From assembly GCF_032854445.1 (NCBI RefSeq), contig NW_027018046.1, forward strand, positions 1-64,000: a stretch of 64,000 nucleotides of DNA, written 5' to 3'. The DNA comes from Liolophura sinensis (Eukaryota; Mollusca; Polyplacophora; Chitonida; Chitonidae). Positions 14,158 through 26,400 of this stretch are shown one piece after another; position 1 is the first letter of the stretch, and the number at the start of each line of letters is the position of its first letter. The notes under the pieces are model-generated. The model saw nothing but the letters and a program-made list of their open reading frames with translations, was not told where the DNA came from and searched no databases. The translations under genes were made by a program, and so were the position numbers.

Positions 14158-14706
14158 ATGATGATTTATGTCATAATCACGTGCGTAGCAACGGCTCTTA
14201 CTCCATGGAAACCAGGGAACTTTACAATTTTTCAACAGCTGCCGATGCCTGGCTCAATTCCGCATCTTTTGGCACCTTACTGAAGTGGGTCAGTGTTCAG
14301 TTGTACTTTTTACAGCAGACTGTATCAAGTACCTTGTGTTTTTCACGTACAAATGGTGTGGTTTTTCTACACGTAGATAAAGACATTGAGATTGTCTTGG
14401 ACTTAGAAGTAAGACAATTGCTGGGTGAGTTAAATGGGCTTAGCCGAAAGATTTGACGTCTTCTGGGCTACCGAAGGGCACATAACTTATAGTCAAAAGT
14501 TGAATATAGTAATGACCAGTCGCGAATGTACAGAGTACAGTGTAGCCGATTTCAATTAACAAAAAGACCAGGTAAAAATGCAAAAGTGGAAAAACTGTTC
14601 CAGTGCTGCTGGTAAGAGGCTAATCCGACGTATTTTGTGACGAGAAATCGAATGGTGCAAACCGCGTTGCTCTCCGACCAATAATTTTGCCTGTAGTGAC
14701 AATTGA

Positions 14707-17700
14707 ATGATCATTTATGTCATAATCACGTGCCCAGCAACGGCTCTTACTCCATGGAAACCAGGGATATTTGCAATTTTTCAACACTGCCGATGCCTGG
14801 CTCAATTCCGCATCTTTTGGCACCTTACGTGGGTCAGTGTTCAGTTGTACTTTTTACAGCAGACTGTATCAAGTACCTTGTGTTTTTTCACGTACAAATG
14901 GTGTGGTTTTTCTACACGTAGATAAAGACATTGAGATTGTCTTGCACTTAGAAGTAAGGCAATTGCTGGGTGAGTTAAATGGGCTTGGCCCAAAGATTTG
15001 ACGTCTTCTGGGCTACCGAAGGGCACATAACTTATAGTCAAAAGTTGAATATAGTAATGACCAGGTCGCGATTGTACAGAGTACAGTGTAGCCGATTTCA
15101 ATTAACAAAAAGACCAGGCAAAAACGCAAAATTGGAAAATTTGTTCCAGTGCTGCTGGTAAGATGCTAATCCGACGTATTTTGTGACGACAAATCGAATG
15201 GTGCAAACCGCGTTGCTCTCCGACCAATACTTTTGCCTGTAGCGACAATTCAATGATCATTTATGTCATAATCACGTGCACAGCAACGGCTCTTACTCCA
15301 TGGAAACCAGGGAAATTTGCAATTTTTCAACAGCTGCCGATGCCCTAGCCCAATTCAGCATCTTTTGGCACCTTACAAATGTGGGTCTGTGGTCAGTTGT
15401 ACTTTTTACAGCAGACTGTATCAAGTACCTTGTGTTTTTTATGTACAAATGGTGTGGTTTTTCTACACGTAGATAAAGACATTGAGATTGTCTTGGACTG
15501 AGAAGTAAGACAATTGCTGGGTGAGTTAAATGGGCTTAGCCCAAAGATTTGACGTCTTCTGGGCTACCGAAGGGCACATAACTTATAGTCAAAAGTTGAA
15601 TATAGTAATGACCAGTCGCGATTGTACAGAGTACAGTGTAGCCGATTTCAATTAACAAAAAGACCAGGTAAAAATGCAAAGTGGAAAAACTGTTCCAGTG
15701 CTGCTGTTAAGAGGCCCAATCCGACGTATTTTTGTGACGAGAAATTTGAGTGGTGCAAACCGCGTTGCTCTCCGACCAATACTTTTGGCTGTAGTGACAA
15801 TTGAATGATCATTTATGTCATAATCACGTGCCCAGCAACGGCTCTTACTCCATGGAAACCAGGGAAATTTGCAATTTTTCAACAGCTGCCGATGCCTGGC
15901 TCAATTCCGCATCTTTTGGCACCTTACTGAAGTGGGTCAGTGTTCAGTTGTACTTTTTTACAGCAGACTGTATCAAGTACCTTGTGTTTCTCAGGTACAA
16001 ATGGTGTGGTTTTTCTACACGTAGATAAAGACATTGAGATTGTCTTGCACTTAGAAGTAAGGCAATTGCTGGGTGAGTTAAATGGGCTGAGCCCAATGAT
16101 TTCAGGTCTTCTGGGCTACCGAAGGGCACATAACTTATAGTCAAAAGTTGAATATAGTCATGACCAGTCGCGATTGTACAGAGTACAGTGTAGCCGATTT
16201 CAATTAACAAAAAGACCAGGCAAAAACGCAAAATTGGAAAAATTGTTCCAGTGCTGCTGGTAAGAGACTAATCCGACGTATTTTGTGACGACAAATCAAA
16301 TGCTGCAAACCGCGTTGCTCTCCGACCAATACTTTTGGCTGTAGTGACAATTGAATGATCATTTATGTCATAATCACGTGCACAGCAACGGCTCTTACTC
16401 CATGGAAACCAGGGAAATTTGCAATTTTTCAACAGCTGCCGATACCTGGCCCAATTCCGCATCTTTTGGCACCTTATAAATGTGGGTCTGTGGTCAGTTG
16501 TACTTTTTACAGCAGACTGTATCAAGTACCTTTTGTTTTTTATGTACAAATGGTCTGGTTTTTCTACACGTAGATAAAGACATTGAGATTGTCTTGCACT
16601 TAGAAGTAATGCAATTGCTGGGTGAGTTAAATGGGCTTAGCCCAAAGATTTCAGGTCTTCTGGGCTACCGAAGGGCACATAACTTATAGTCAAAAGTTGA
16701 ATATAGTAATGACCAGTCGCGATTGTACAGAGTACAGTGTAGCCGATTTCAATTAACAAAAAGACCAGGCAAAAACGCAAAATTGGAAAAATTCTTCCAG
16801 TGCTGCTGGTAAGAGGCTAATCCGACGTATTTTGTGACGACAAATCGAATGGTGCAAACCGCGTTGCTCTCCGACCAATACTTTTGGCTGTAGTGACAAT
16901 TGAATGATCATTTATGTCATAATCACGTGCCCAGCAACGGCTCTTAAACCATGGAAACCAGGGAAATTGGCAATTTTTCAACAGCTGCCGATGCGTGGCT
17001 CAATTCCGCATCTTTTGGCACCTTACTGAAGTGAGTCAGTGTTCAGTTGTACTTTTTACAGCAGACTGTATCAAGTACCTTGTGTTTTTTATGTACAAAT
17101 GGTGTGGTTTTTCTACACGTAGATAAAGACATTGAGATTGTCTTGCACTTAGAAGTAAGGCAATTGCTGGGTGAGTTAAATGGGCTTGGCCCAAAGATAT
17201 CAGGTCTTCTGGGCTACCGAAGGGCACATAACTTATAGTCAAAAGTTGAATATAGTAATGACCAGTCGCGATTGTACAGAGTACAGCGTAGCCGATTTCA
17301 ATTAACAAAAAGACCAGGCAAAAACGCAAAATTGGAAAAATTGTTCCAGTGCTGCTGGTAGATGCTAATCCGACGTATTTTGTGACGACAAATCGAATGG
17401 TGCAAACCGCGTTGCTCTCCGACTAATACTTTTGCCTGTAGCGACAATTGAAGATCATTGATGTCATAATCACGTGCACAGCAACGGCTCTTACTCCATG
17501 GAAACCAGGGAAATTGCAATTTTTCAACAGCTGCCGATGCGTGGCTCAATTCCGCATCTTTTGGCACCTTACTGAAGTGAGTCAGTGTTCAGTTGTACTT
17601 TTTTACAGCAGACTGTATCAAGTACCTTGTGTTTTTCATGTACAAATGGTGTGGTTTTTCTACACGTAGATAAAGACATTGAGATTGTCTTGCACTTAGA

Positions 17701-18002
17701 AGTAAGGCAATTGCTGGGTGAGTTAAATGGGCTTGGCCCAAAGATTTGACGTTTTCTGGGCTACCGAAGGGCACATAACTTATAGTCAAAAGTTGAATAT
17801 AGTAATGACCCAGTCGCGAATGTACAGAGTACAGTGTAGCCGATTTCAATTAACAAAAAGACCAGGTAAAAATGGCAAAAGTGGAAAAAACTGTTCCAGT
17901 GCTGCTGGTAAGAGGCTAATCCGACGTATTTTGTGACGAGAAATCGAGTGGTGCAAAACCGCGTTGCTCTCCGACCAATACTTTTGGCTGTAGCGACAAT
18001 TG
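14707..18002 (+). repeat. Six-unit block, copy 2, rich in one-base indels
   Basis: Unit anchors are 14707 (D), 15253 (T), 15805 (C), 16355 (T), 16904 (C) and 17452 (C, anchor damaged to AAGATCAT). It carries the same private variants as the block at 10868-14157. Unlike that copy, it has many one-base insertions and deletions, mostly in homopolymers, for example near 14786, 14882, 15064, 15343, 15676, 15713, 15728, 15952, 17360, 17513, 17597, 17810, 17873 and 17955. Confidence 0.85.
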
Positions 18003-21000
18003 ATGATCATTGATGTCATAATCACGTGCCCAGCAACGGCTCTTACTCCATGGAAACCAAGGAAATTTGCAATTTTTCAACAGCTGCCGATGCCTGGCTC
18101 AATTCCGCATTTTTTGGCACCTTATTCCTGTGGGTCTGTGGTCAGTTGTACTTTTTACAGCAGACTGTATCAAGTACCTTGTGTTTTTCATGTACAAATG
18201 GTGTGGTTTTTCTACACGTAGATAAAGACATTTGAGATTGTCTTGCACTAGAAGTAAGACAATTGCTGGGTGAGTTAAATGGGCTTGGCCCAAAGAGATT
18301 TGACGTTTTTCTGGGCTACCGAAGGGCACATAACTTATAGTCAAAAGTGAATATAGTAATGACCAGTCGCGATTGTACAGAGTACAGTGTAGCCGATTTC
18401 AATTACCAAAAAGACCAGGCAAAAACGCAAAATTGGAAAAATTGTTCCAGTGCTGCTGGTAAGATGCTAATCCGACGTATTTTGTGACGACAAATCGAAT
18501 GGTGCAAACCGCGTTGCTCTCCGACAATACTTTTGTCTGTAGCGACAATTCAATGATCATTTATGTCATAATCACGTGCACAGCAACGGCTCTTACTCCA
18601 TGGAAACCAGGGAAATTTGCAATTTTTCAACAGCTGCCGATGCCTAGCCCAATTCCGCATCTTTTGGCACCTTATAAATGTGGGTCTGTGGTCAGTTGTA
18701 CTTTTTACAGCAGACTGTATCAAGTACCTTGTGTTTTTTATGTACAAATGGTCTGGTTTTTCTACACGTAGATAAAGACATTGAGATTGTCTTGGACTTA
18801 GAAGTAAGACAATTGCTGGGTGAGTTAAATGGGCTTAGCCCAAAGATTTCACGTCTTCTGGGTTACCGAAGGGCACATAACTTATAGTCAAAAGTTGAAT
18901 ATAGTAATGACCAGTCGCGATTGTACAGAGTACAGTGTAGCCGATTTCAATTAACAAAAAGACCAGGCAAAAACGCAAAATTGGAAAAATTCTTCCAGTG
19001 CTGCTGGTAAGAGGCTAATCCGACGTATTTTGTGACGACAAATCGAATGGTGCAAACCGCGTTGCTCTCCGACCAATACTTTTGGCTGTAGTGACAATTG
19101 AATGATCATTTATGTCATAATCACGTGCCCAGCAACGGCTCTTAAACCATGCAAACCAGGGAAATTGGCAATTTTTCAACAGCTGCCGATGCGTGGCTCA
19201 ATTCCGCATCTTTTGGCACCTTACTGAAGTGAGTCAGTGTTCAGTTGTACTTTTTACAGCAGACTGTATCAAGTACCTTGTGTTTTTTATGTACAAATGG
19301 TGTGGTTTTTCTACACGTAGATAAAGACATTGAGATTGTCTTGCACTTAGAAGTAAGGCAATTGCTGGGTGAGTTAAATGGGCTTGGGCCAAAGATTTCA
19401 GGTCTTCTGGGCTACCGAAGGGCACATAACTTATAGTCAAAAGTTGAATATAGTAATGACCAGTCGCGATTGTACAGAGTACAGCGTAGCCGATTTCAAT
19501 TAACAAAAAGACCAGGCAAAAACGCAAAATTGGAAAAATTGTTCCAGTGCTGCTGGTAAGATGCTAATCCGACGTATTTTGTGACGACAAATCGAATGGT
19601 GCAAACCGCGTTGCTCTCCGACTAATACTTTTGCCTGTAGCGACAATTGAATGATCATTGATGTCATAATCACGTGCACAGCAACGGCTCTTACTCCATG
19701 GAAACCAGGGAAATTTGCAATTTTTCAACAGCTGCCGATGCGTGGCTCAATTCCGCATCTTTTGGCACCTTACTGAAGTGAGTCAGTGTTCAGTTGTACT
19801 TTTTACAGCAGACTGTATCAAGTACCTTGTGTTTTTCATGTACAAATGGTGTGGTTTTTTCTACACGTAGATAAAGACATTGAGATTGTCTTGCACTTAG
19901 AAGTAAGGCAATTGCTGGGTGAGTTAAATCGGCTTGGCCCAAAGATTTGACGTTTTCTGGGCTACCGAAGGGCACATAACTTATAGTCAAAAGTTGAATA
20001 TAGTAATGACCAGTCGCGAATGTACAGAGTACAGTTGTAGCCGATTTCAATTAACAAAAAGACCAGGTAAAAATGCAAAAGTGGAAAAACTGTTCCAGTG
20101 CTGCTGGTAAGAGGCTAATCCGACGTATTTTGTGACGAGAAATCGAGTGTGCAAACCGCGTTGCTCTCCGACCAATACTTTTGGCTGTAGCGACAATTGA
20201 ATGATCATTGATGTCATAATCACGTGCCCAGCAACGGCTCTTACTCCATGGAAACCAAGGAAATTTGCAATTTTTCAACAGCTGCCGATGTCTGGCTCAA
20301 TTCCGCATTTTTTGGCACCTTATTCCTGTGGGTCTGTGGTCAGTTGTACTTTTTACAGCAGACTGTATCAAGTACCTTGTGTTTTTCATGTACAAATGGT
20401 GTGGTTTTTCTACACGTAGATAAAGACATTGAGATTGTCTTGCACTTAGAAGTAAGACAATTGCTGGGTGAGTTAAATGGGCTTGGCCCAAAGATTTGAC
20501 GTTTTCTGGCTACCGAAGGGCACATAACTTATAGTCAAAAGTTGAATATAGTAATGACCAGTCGCGATTGTACAGAGTACAGTGTAGCCGATTTCAATTA
20601 ACAAAAAGACCAGGCAAAAACGCAAAATTGGAAAAATTGTTCCAGTGCTGCTGGTAAGATGCTAATCCGACGTATTTTGTGACGACAAATCGAATGGTGC
20701 AAACCGCGTTGCTCTCCGACCAATACTTTTGTCTGTAGCGACAATTCAATGATCATTTATGTCATAATCACGTGCACAGCAACGGCTCTTACTCCATGGA
20801 AACCAGGGAAATTTGCAATTTTTCAACAGCTGCCGATGCCTAGCCCAATTCCGCATCTTTTGGCACCTTATAAATGTGGGTCTGTGGTCAGTTGTACTTT
20901 TTACAGCAGACTGTATCAAGTACCTTGTGTTTTTTATGTACAAATGGTCTGGTTTTTCTACACGTAGATAAAGACATTGAGATTGTCTTGGACTTAGAAG

Positions 21001-21297
21001 TAAGACAATTGCTGGGTGAGTTAAATGGGCTTAGCCCAAAGATTTCACGTCTTCTGGGTTACCGAAGGGCACATAACTTATAGTCAAAAGTTGAATATAG
21101 TAATGACCAGTCGCGATTGTACAGAGTACAGTGTAGCCGATTTCAATTAACAAAAAGACCAGGTAAAAATGCAAAAGTGGAAAAACTGTTCCAGTGCTGC
21201 TGGTAAGAGGCTAATCCGACGTATTTTGTGACTAGAAATCGAATGGTGCAATCCGCGTTGCTCTCCGACCAATACTTTTGGCTGTAGCGACAATTGA
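16904..21297 (+). repeat. Tandem tetramer: 16904-19101 and 19102-21297
   Basis: Four units (C-GTGAG, C-GTGAG, F, T at 16904, 17452, 18003 and 18553) are followed at once by four units of the same order (19102, 19651, 20201 and 20749), offset about 2196-2200 bp. Shared variants include the TTAAACCATG form in the first unit, GATGCGTGG and GCGAATGTAC in the second, TTATTCCTGTGGG with AAACCAAGG in the third, and GATGCCTAGCCC plus TTTGTCTGTAG in the fourth. This is where class F first appears in the window. Confidence 0.82.
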
Positions 21298-23493
21298 ATG
21301 ATCATTGATGTCATAATCACGTGCCCAGCAACGGCTGTTACTCCATGGAAACCAGGGAAATTTGCAATTTTTCAACAGCTGCCGATGCCTGGCTCAATTC
21401 CGCATCTTTTGGCACCTTATTCCTGTGGGTCTGTGGTCAGTTGTACTTTTTACAGCAGACTGTATCAAGTACCTTGTGTTTTTTATGTACAAATGGTGTG
21501 GTTTTTCTACACGTAGATAAAGACATTGAGATTGTCTTGGACTTAGAAGTAAGACAATTGCTGGGTGAGTTAAATGGGCTTGGCCCAAAGATTTCAGGTC
21601 TTCTGGGCTACCGAAGGGCACATAACTGATAGTCAAAAGTTGAATATAGTAATGACCAGTCGCGATTGTACAGAGTACAGTGTAGCCGATTTCAATTAAC
21701 AAAAAGACCAGGCAAAAATGCAAAAGTGGAAAAACTGTTCAAGTGCTGCTGGTAAGAGGCTAATCCGACGTATTTTGTGACGAGAAATCGAATGGTGAAA
21801 ACCGCGTTGCTCTCCGACCAATACTTTTGGCTGTAGTGACAATTGAATGATCATTGATGTCATAATCACGTGCCCAGCAACGGCTCTTACTCCATGGAAA
21901 CCAGGGAAATTTGCAATTTTTCAACAGCTGCCGATGCCTGGCTCAATTCCGCATCTTTTGGCACCTTACTGAAGTGAGTCAGTGTTCAGTTGTACTTTTT
22001 ACAGCAGACTGTATCAAGTACCTTGTGTTTTTCATGTACAAATGGTGTGGTTTTTCTACACGTAGATAAAGACATTGAGATTGTCTTGCACTTAGAAGTA
22101 AGGCAATTGCTGGGTGAGTTAAATGGGCTTGGCCCAAAGAATTGACGTTTTCTGGGCTACCGAAGGGCACATAACTTATAGTCAAAAGTTGAATATAGTA
22201 ATGACCAGTCGCGATTGTACAGAGTACAGTGTAGCCGATTTCAATTAACAAAAAGACCAGGTAAAAATGCAAAAGTGGAAAAACTGTTCCAGTGCTGCTG
22301 GTAAGAGGCTAATCCGACGTATTTTGTGACTAGAAATCGAATGGTGCAATCCGCGTTGCTCTCCGACCAATACTTTTGGCTGTAGCGACAATTGAATGAT
22401 CATTGATGTCATAATCACGTGCCCAGCAACGGCTCTTACTCCATGGAAACCAGGGAAATTTGCAATTTTTCAACAGCCGCCGATGCCTGGCTCAATTCCG
22501 CATCTTTTGGCACCTTATTCCTGTGGGTCTGTGGTCAGTTGTACTTTTTACAGCAGACTGTATCAAGTACCTTGTGTTTTTTATGTACAAATGGTGTGGT
22601 TTTTCTACACGTAGATAAAGACATTGAGATTGTCTTGGACTTAGAAGTAAGACAATTGCTGGGTGAGTTAAATGGGCTTGGCCCAAATATTTGACGTCTT
22701 CTGGGCTACCGAAGGGCACATAACTGATAGTCAAAAGTTGAATATAGTAATGACCAGTCGCGATTGTACAGAGTACAGTGTAGCCGATTTCAATTAACAA
22801 AAAGACCAGGCAAAAATGCAAAAGTGGAAAAACTGTTCAAGTGCTGCTGGTAAGAGGCTAATCCGACGTATTTTGTGACGAGAAATCGAATGGTGAAAAC
22901 CGCGTTGCTCTCCGACCAATACTTTTGGCTGTAGTGACAATTGAATGATCATTGATGTCATAATCACGTGCCCAGCAACGGCTCTTACTCCATGGAAACC
23001 AGGGAAATTTGCAATTTTTCAACAGCTGCCGATGCCTGGCTCAATTCCGCATCTTTTGGCACCTTACTGAAGTGAGTCAGTGTTCAGTTGTACTTTTTAC
23101 AGCAGACTGTATCAAGTACCTTGTGTTTTTCATGTACAAATGGTGTGGTTTTTCTACACGTAGATAAAGACATTGAGATTGTCTTGCACTTAGAAGTAAG
23201 GCAATTGCTGGGTGAGTTAAATGGGCTTGGCCCAAAGAATTGACGTTTTCTGGGCTACCGAAGGGCACATAACTTATAGTCAAAAGTTGAATATAGTAAT
23301 GACCAGTCGCGATTGTACAGAGTACAGTGTAGCCGATTTCAATTAACAAAAAGACCAGGCAAAAACGCAAAATTGGAAAAATTGTTCCCGTGCTGCTGGT
23401 AAGGTGCTAATCCGACGTATTTTGTGACGACAAATCGAATGGTGCAAACCGCGTTGCTCTCCGACCAATACTTTTGTCTGTAGTGACAATTCA
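21298..23493 (+). repeat. Tandem dimer: 21298-22395 and 22396-23493
   Basis: An F unit plus a C-GTGAG unit (21298, 21847) is repeated immediately (22396, 22945) at an offset of exactly 1098 bp. Shared private variants are GTGACTAGAAATCG with GGTGCAATCC just before each F unit, AACTGATAGTC (instead of AACTTATAGTC), ACTGTTCAAGTGC, and AAAGAATTGACG in the C unit. The two copies differ at only a few positions, so this looks like a recent duplication. Confidence 0.85.
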
Positions 23494-26400
23494 ATAATCA
23501 TTTATGTCATAATCACGTGCACAGCAACGGCTCTTACTCCATGGAAACCAGGGAAATTGGCAATTTTTCAACAGCTGCCGATGCCTAGCCCAATTCCGCA
23601 TCTTTTGGCACCTTATAAATGTGGGTCTGTGGTCAGTTGTACTTTTTACAGCAGACTGTATCAAGTACCTTGTGTTTTTTTATGTACAAATGGTGTGGTT
23701 TTTCTACACGTAGATAAAGACATTGAGATTGTCTTGGACTTAGAAGTAAGACAATTGCTGGGTGAGTTAAATGGGCTTAGCCCAAAGATTTGACGTCTTC
23801 TGGGTTACCGAAGGGCACATAACTTATAGTCAAAAGTTGAATATAGTAATGACCAGTCGCGATTGTACAGAGTACAGTGTAGCCGATTTCAATTAACAAA
23901 AAGACCAGGTAAAAATGCAAAAGTGGAAAAACTGTTCCAGTGCTGCTGGTAAGAGGCTAATCCGACGTATTTTGTGACGAGAAATCGAATGATGCAAACC
24001 GCGTTACTCTCCGACCAATACTTTTGGTTGTAGTGACAATTGAATGATCATTTATGTCATAATCACGTGCCCAGCAACGGCTCTTACTCCATGGAAACCA
24101 GGGAAATTTGCAATTTTTCAACAGCTGCCGATGCCTGGCTCAATTCCGCATCTTTTGGCACCTTACTGAAGTGAGTCAGTGTTCAGTTGTACTTTTTACA
24201 GCAGACTGTATCAAGTACCTTGTGTTTTTCACGTACAAATGGTGTGGTTTTTCTACACGTAGATAAAGACATTGAGATTGTCTTGCACTTAGAAGTAAGA
24301 CAATTGCTGGTGACTTAAATGGGCTTAGCCCAAAGATTTCAGGTCTTCTGGGCTACCGAAGGGCACATAACTTATAGTCAAAAGTTGAATATAGTAATGA
24401 CCAGTCGCGATTGTACAGAGTACAGTGTAGCCGATTTCAATTAACAAAAAGACCAGGCAAAAATGCAAAAGTGGAAAAACTGTTCCAGTGCTGCTGGTAA
24501 GAGGCTAATCCGACGTATTTTGTGACGAGAAATCGAATGGTGCAAACTGCGTTGCTCTCCGACCAATACTTTAGGCTGTAGTGACAATTCAATGATCATT
24601 TATGTCATAATCACGTGCCCAGCAACGGCACTTACTCCATGGAAACCAGGGAAATTTGCAATTTTTCAACAGCTGCCGACACCTGGCTTAATTCCGCATC
24701 TTTTGGCACCTTACTGAAGTGGGTCAGTGTTCAGTTGTACTTTTTACAGCAGACTGTATCAAGTACCTTGTGTTTTTCACGTACAAATGGTGTGGTTTTT
24801 CTACACGTAGATAAAGACATTGAGATTGTCTTGCACTTAGAAGTAAGACAATTGCTGGGTGAGTTAAATGGGCTTAGCCGAAAGATTTGTCGTCTTCTGG
24901 GCTACCGAAGGGCACATAACTTATAGTCAAAAGTTGAATATAGTAATGACCAGTCGCGATTGTACAAAGTAAAGTGTAGCCGATTTCAATTAACAAAAAG
25001 ACCAGGCAAAAATGCAAAAGTGCGAAAACTGTTCCAGTGAGGCTGGTAGGAGGCTAATCCAACGTATTTTGTGACGAGAAATCGAATGGTGCAAACCGCG
25101 TTGCTCTCCGACCAATACTTTTGGCTGTAGCGACAATTAAATGATCATTTATGTCATAATCACGTGCCCAGCAACGGCTCTTACTCCATGGAAACCAGGG
25201 AAATTTGCAATTATTTAACAGCTGCCGATGCCTGGCCCAAATCCCCTTCTTTTCGCACCTTATAAATGTGGGTAAGTGTTTAGTTGTACTTTTTACAGCA
25301 GACTGTATCAAGTACCTTGTGTTTTTTATGTACAAATGGTCTGGTTTTTCTACACGTAGATAAAGACATTGAGATTGTCTTGGACTTAGAAGTAAGACAA
25401 TTGCTGGGTGAGTTAAATGGGCTTGGCCCTAAGATTTCAGGTCTTCTGAGCTACCGAAGAGCACATAACTTATAGTCAAAAGTTGAATATAGTAATGACC
25501 AGTCGCGATTGTACAGAGTACTGTGTAGCCGGTTTCAATTAACAAAATGACCAGGCAAAAATGCAAAAGTGGAAAAAACTGTTCCAGTGCTGCTGGTAAG
25601 AGGCTAATCCGACGTATTTGGTGACGAGAAATCGAATGGTGCAAACCGCGTTGCTCTCCGACCAATACTTTTGGCTGTAGCGACAATTGAATGATCATTT
25701 ATGTCATAATCACGTGCCCAGCAACGGCTCTTAAACCATGGAAACCAGGGAAATTTGCAATTTTTCAACAGCTGCCGATGCGTGGCTCAATTCCGCATCT
25801 TTTGGCACCTTACTGAAGTGAGTCAGTGTTCAGTTGTACTTTTTACAGCAGACTGTATCAAGTACCTTGTGTTTTTCACGTACAAATGGTGTGGTTTTTC
25901 TACACGTAGATAAAGACATTGAGATTGTCTTGCACTTAGAAGTAAGGCAATTGCTGGGTGAGTTAAATGGGCTTGGCCCAAAGATTTCAGGTCTTCTGGG
26001 CTACCGAAGGGCACATAACTTATAGTCAAAAGTTGAATATAGTAATGACCAGTCGCGATTGTACAGAGTACAGTGTAGCCGATTTCAATTAACAAAAAGA
26101 CCAGGCAAAAACGCAAAATTGGAAAAATTGTTCCAGTGCTGCTGGTAAGATGCTAATCCGACGTATTTTGTGACGACAAATCGAATGGTGCAAACCGCGT
26201 TGCTCTCCGACCAATACTTTTGCCTGTAGCGACAATTGAATGATCATTTATGTCATAATCACGTGCACAGCAACGGCTCTTACTCCATGGAAACCAGGGA
26301 AATTTGCAATTTTTCAACAGCTGCCGATGCGTGGCTCAATTCCGCATCTTTTGGCACCTTACTGAAGTGAGTCAGTGTTCAGTTGTACTTTTTACAGCAG

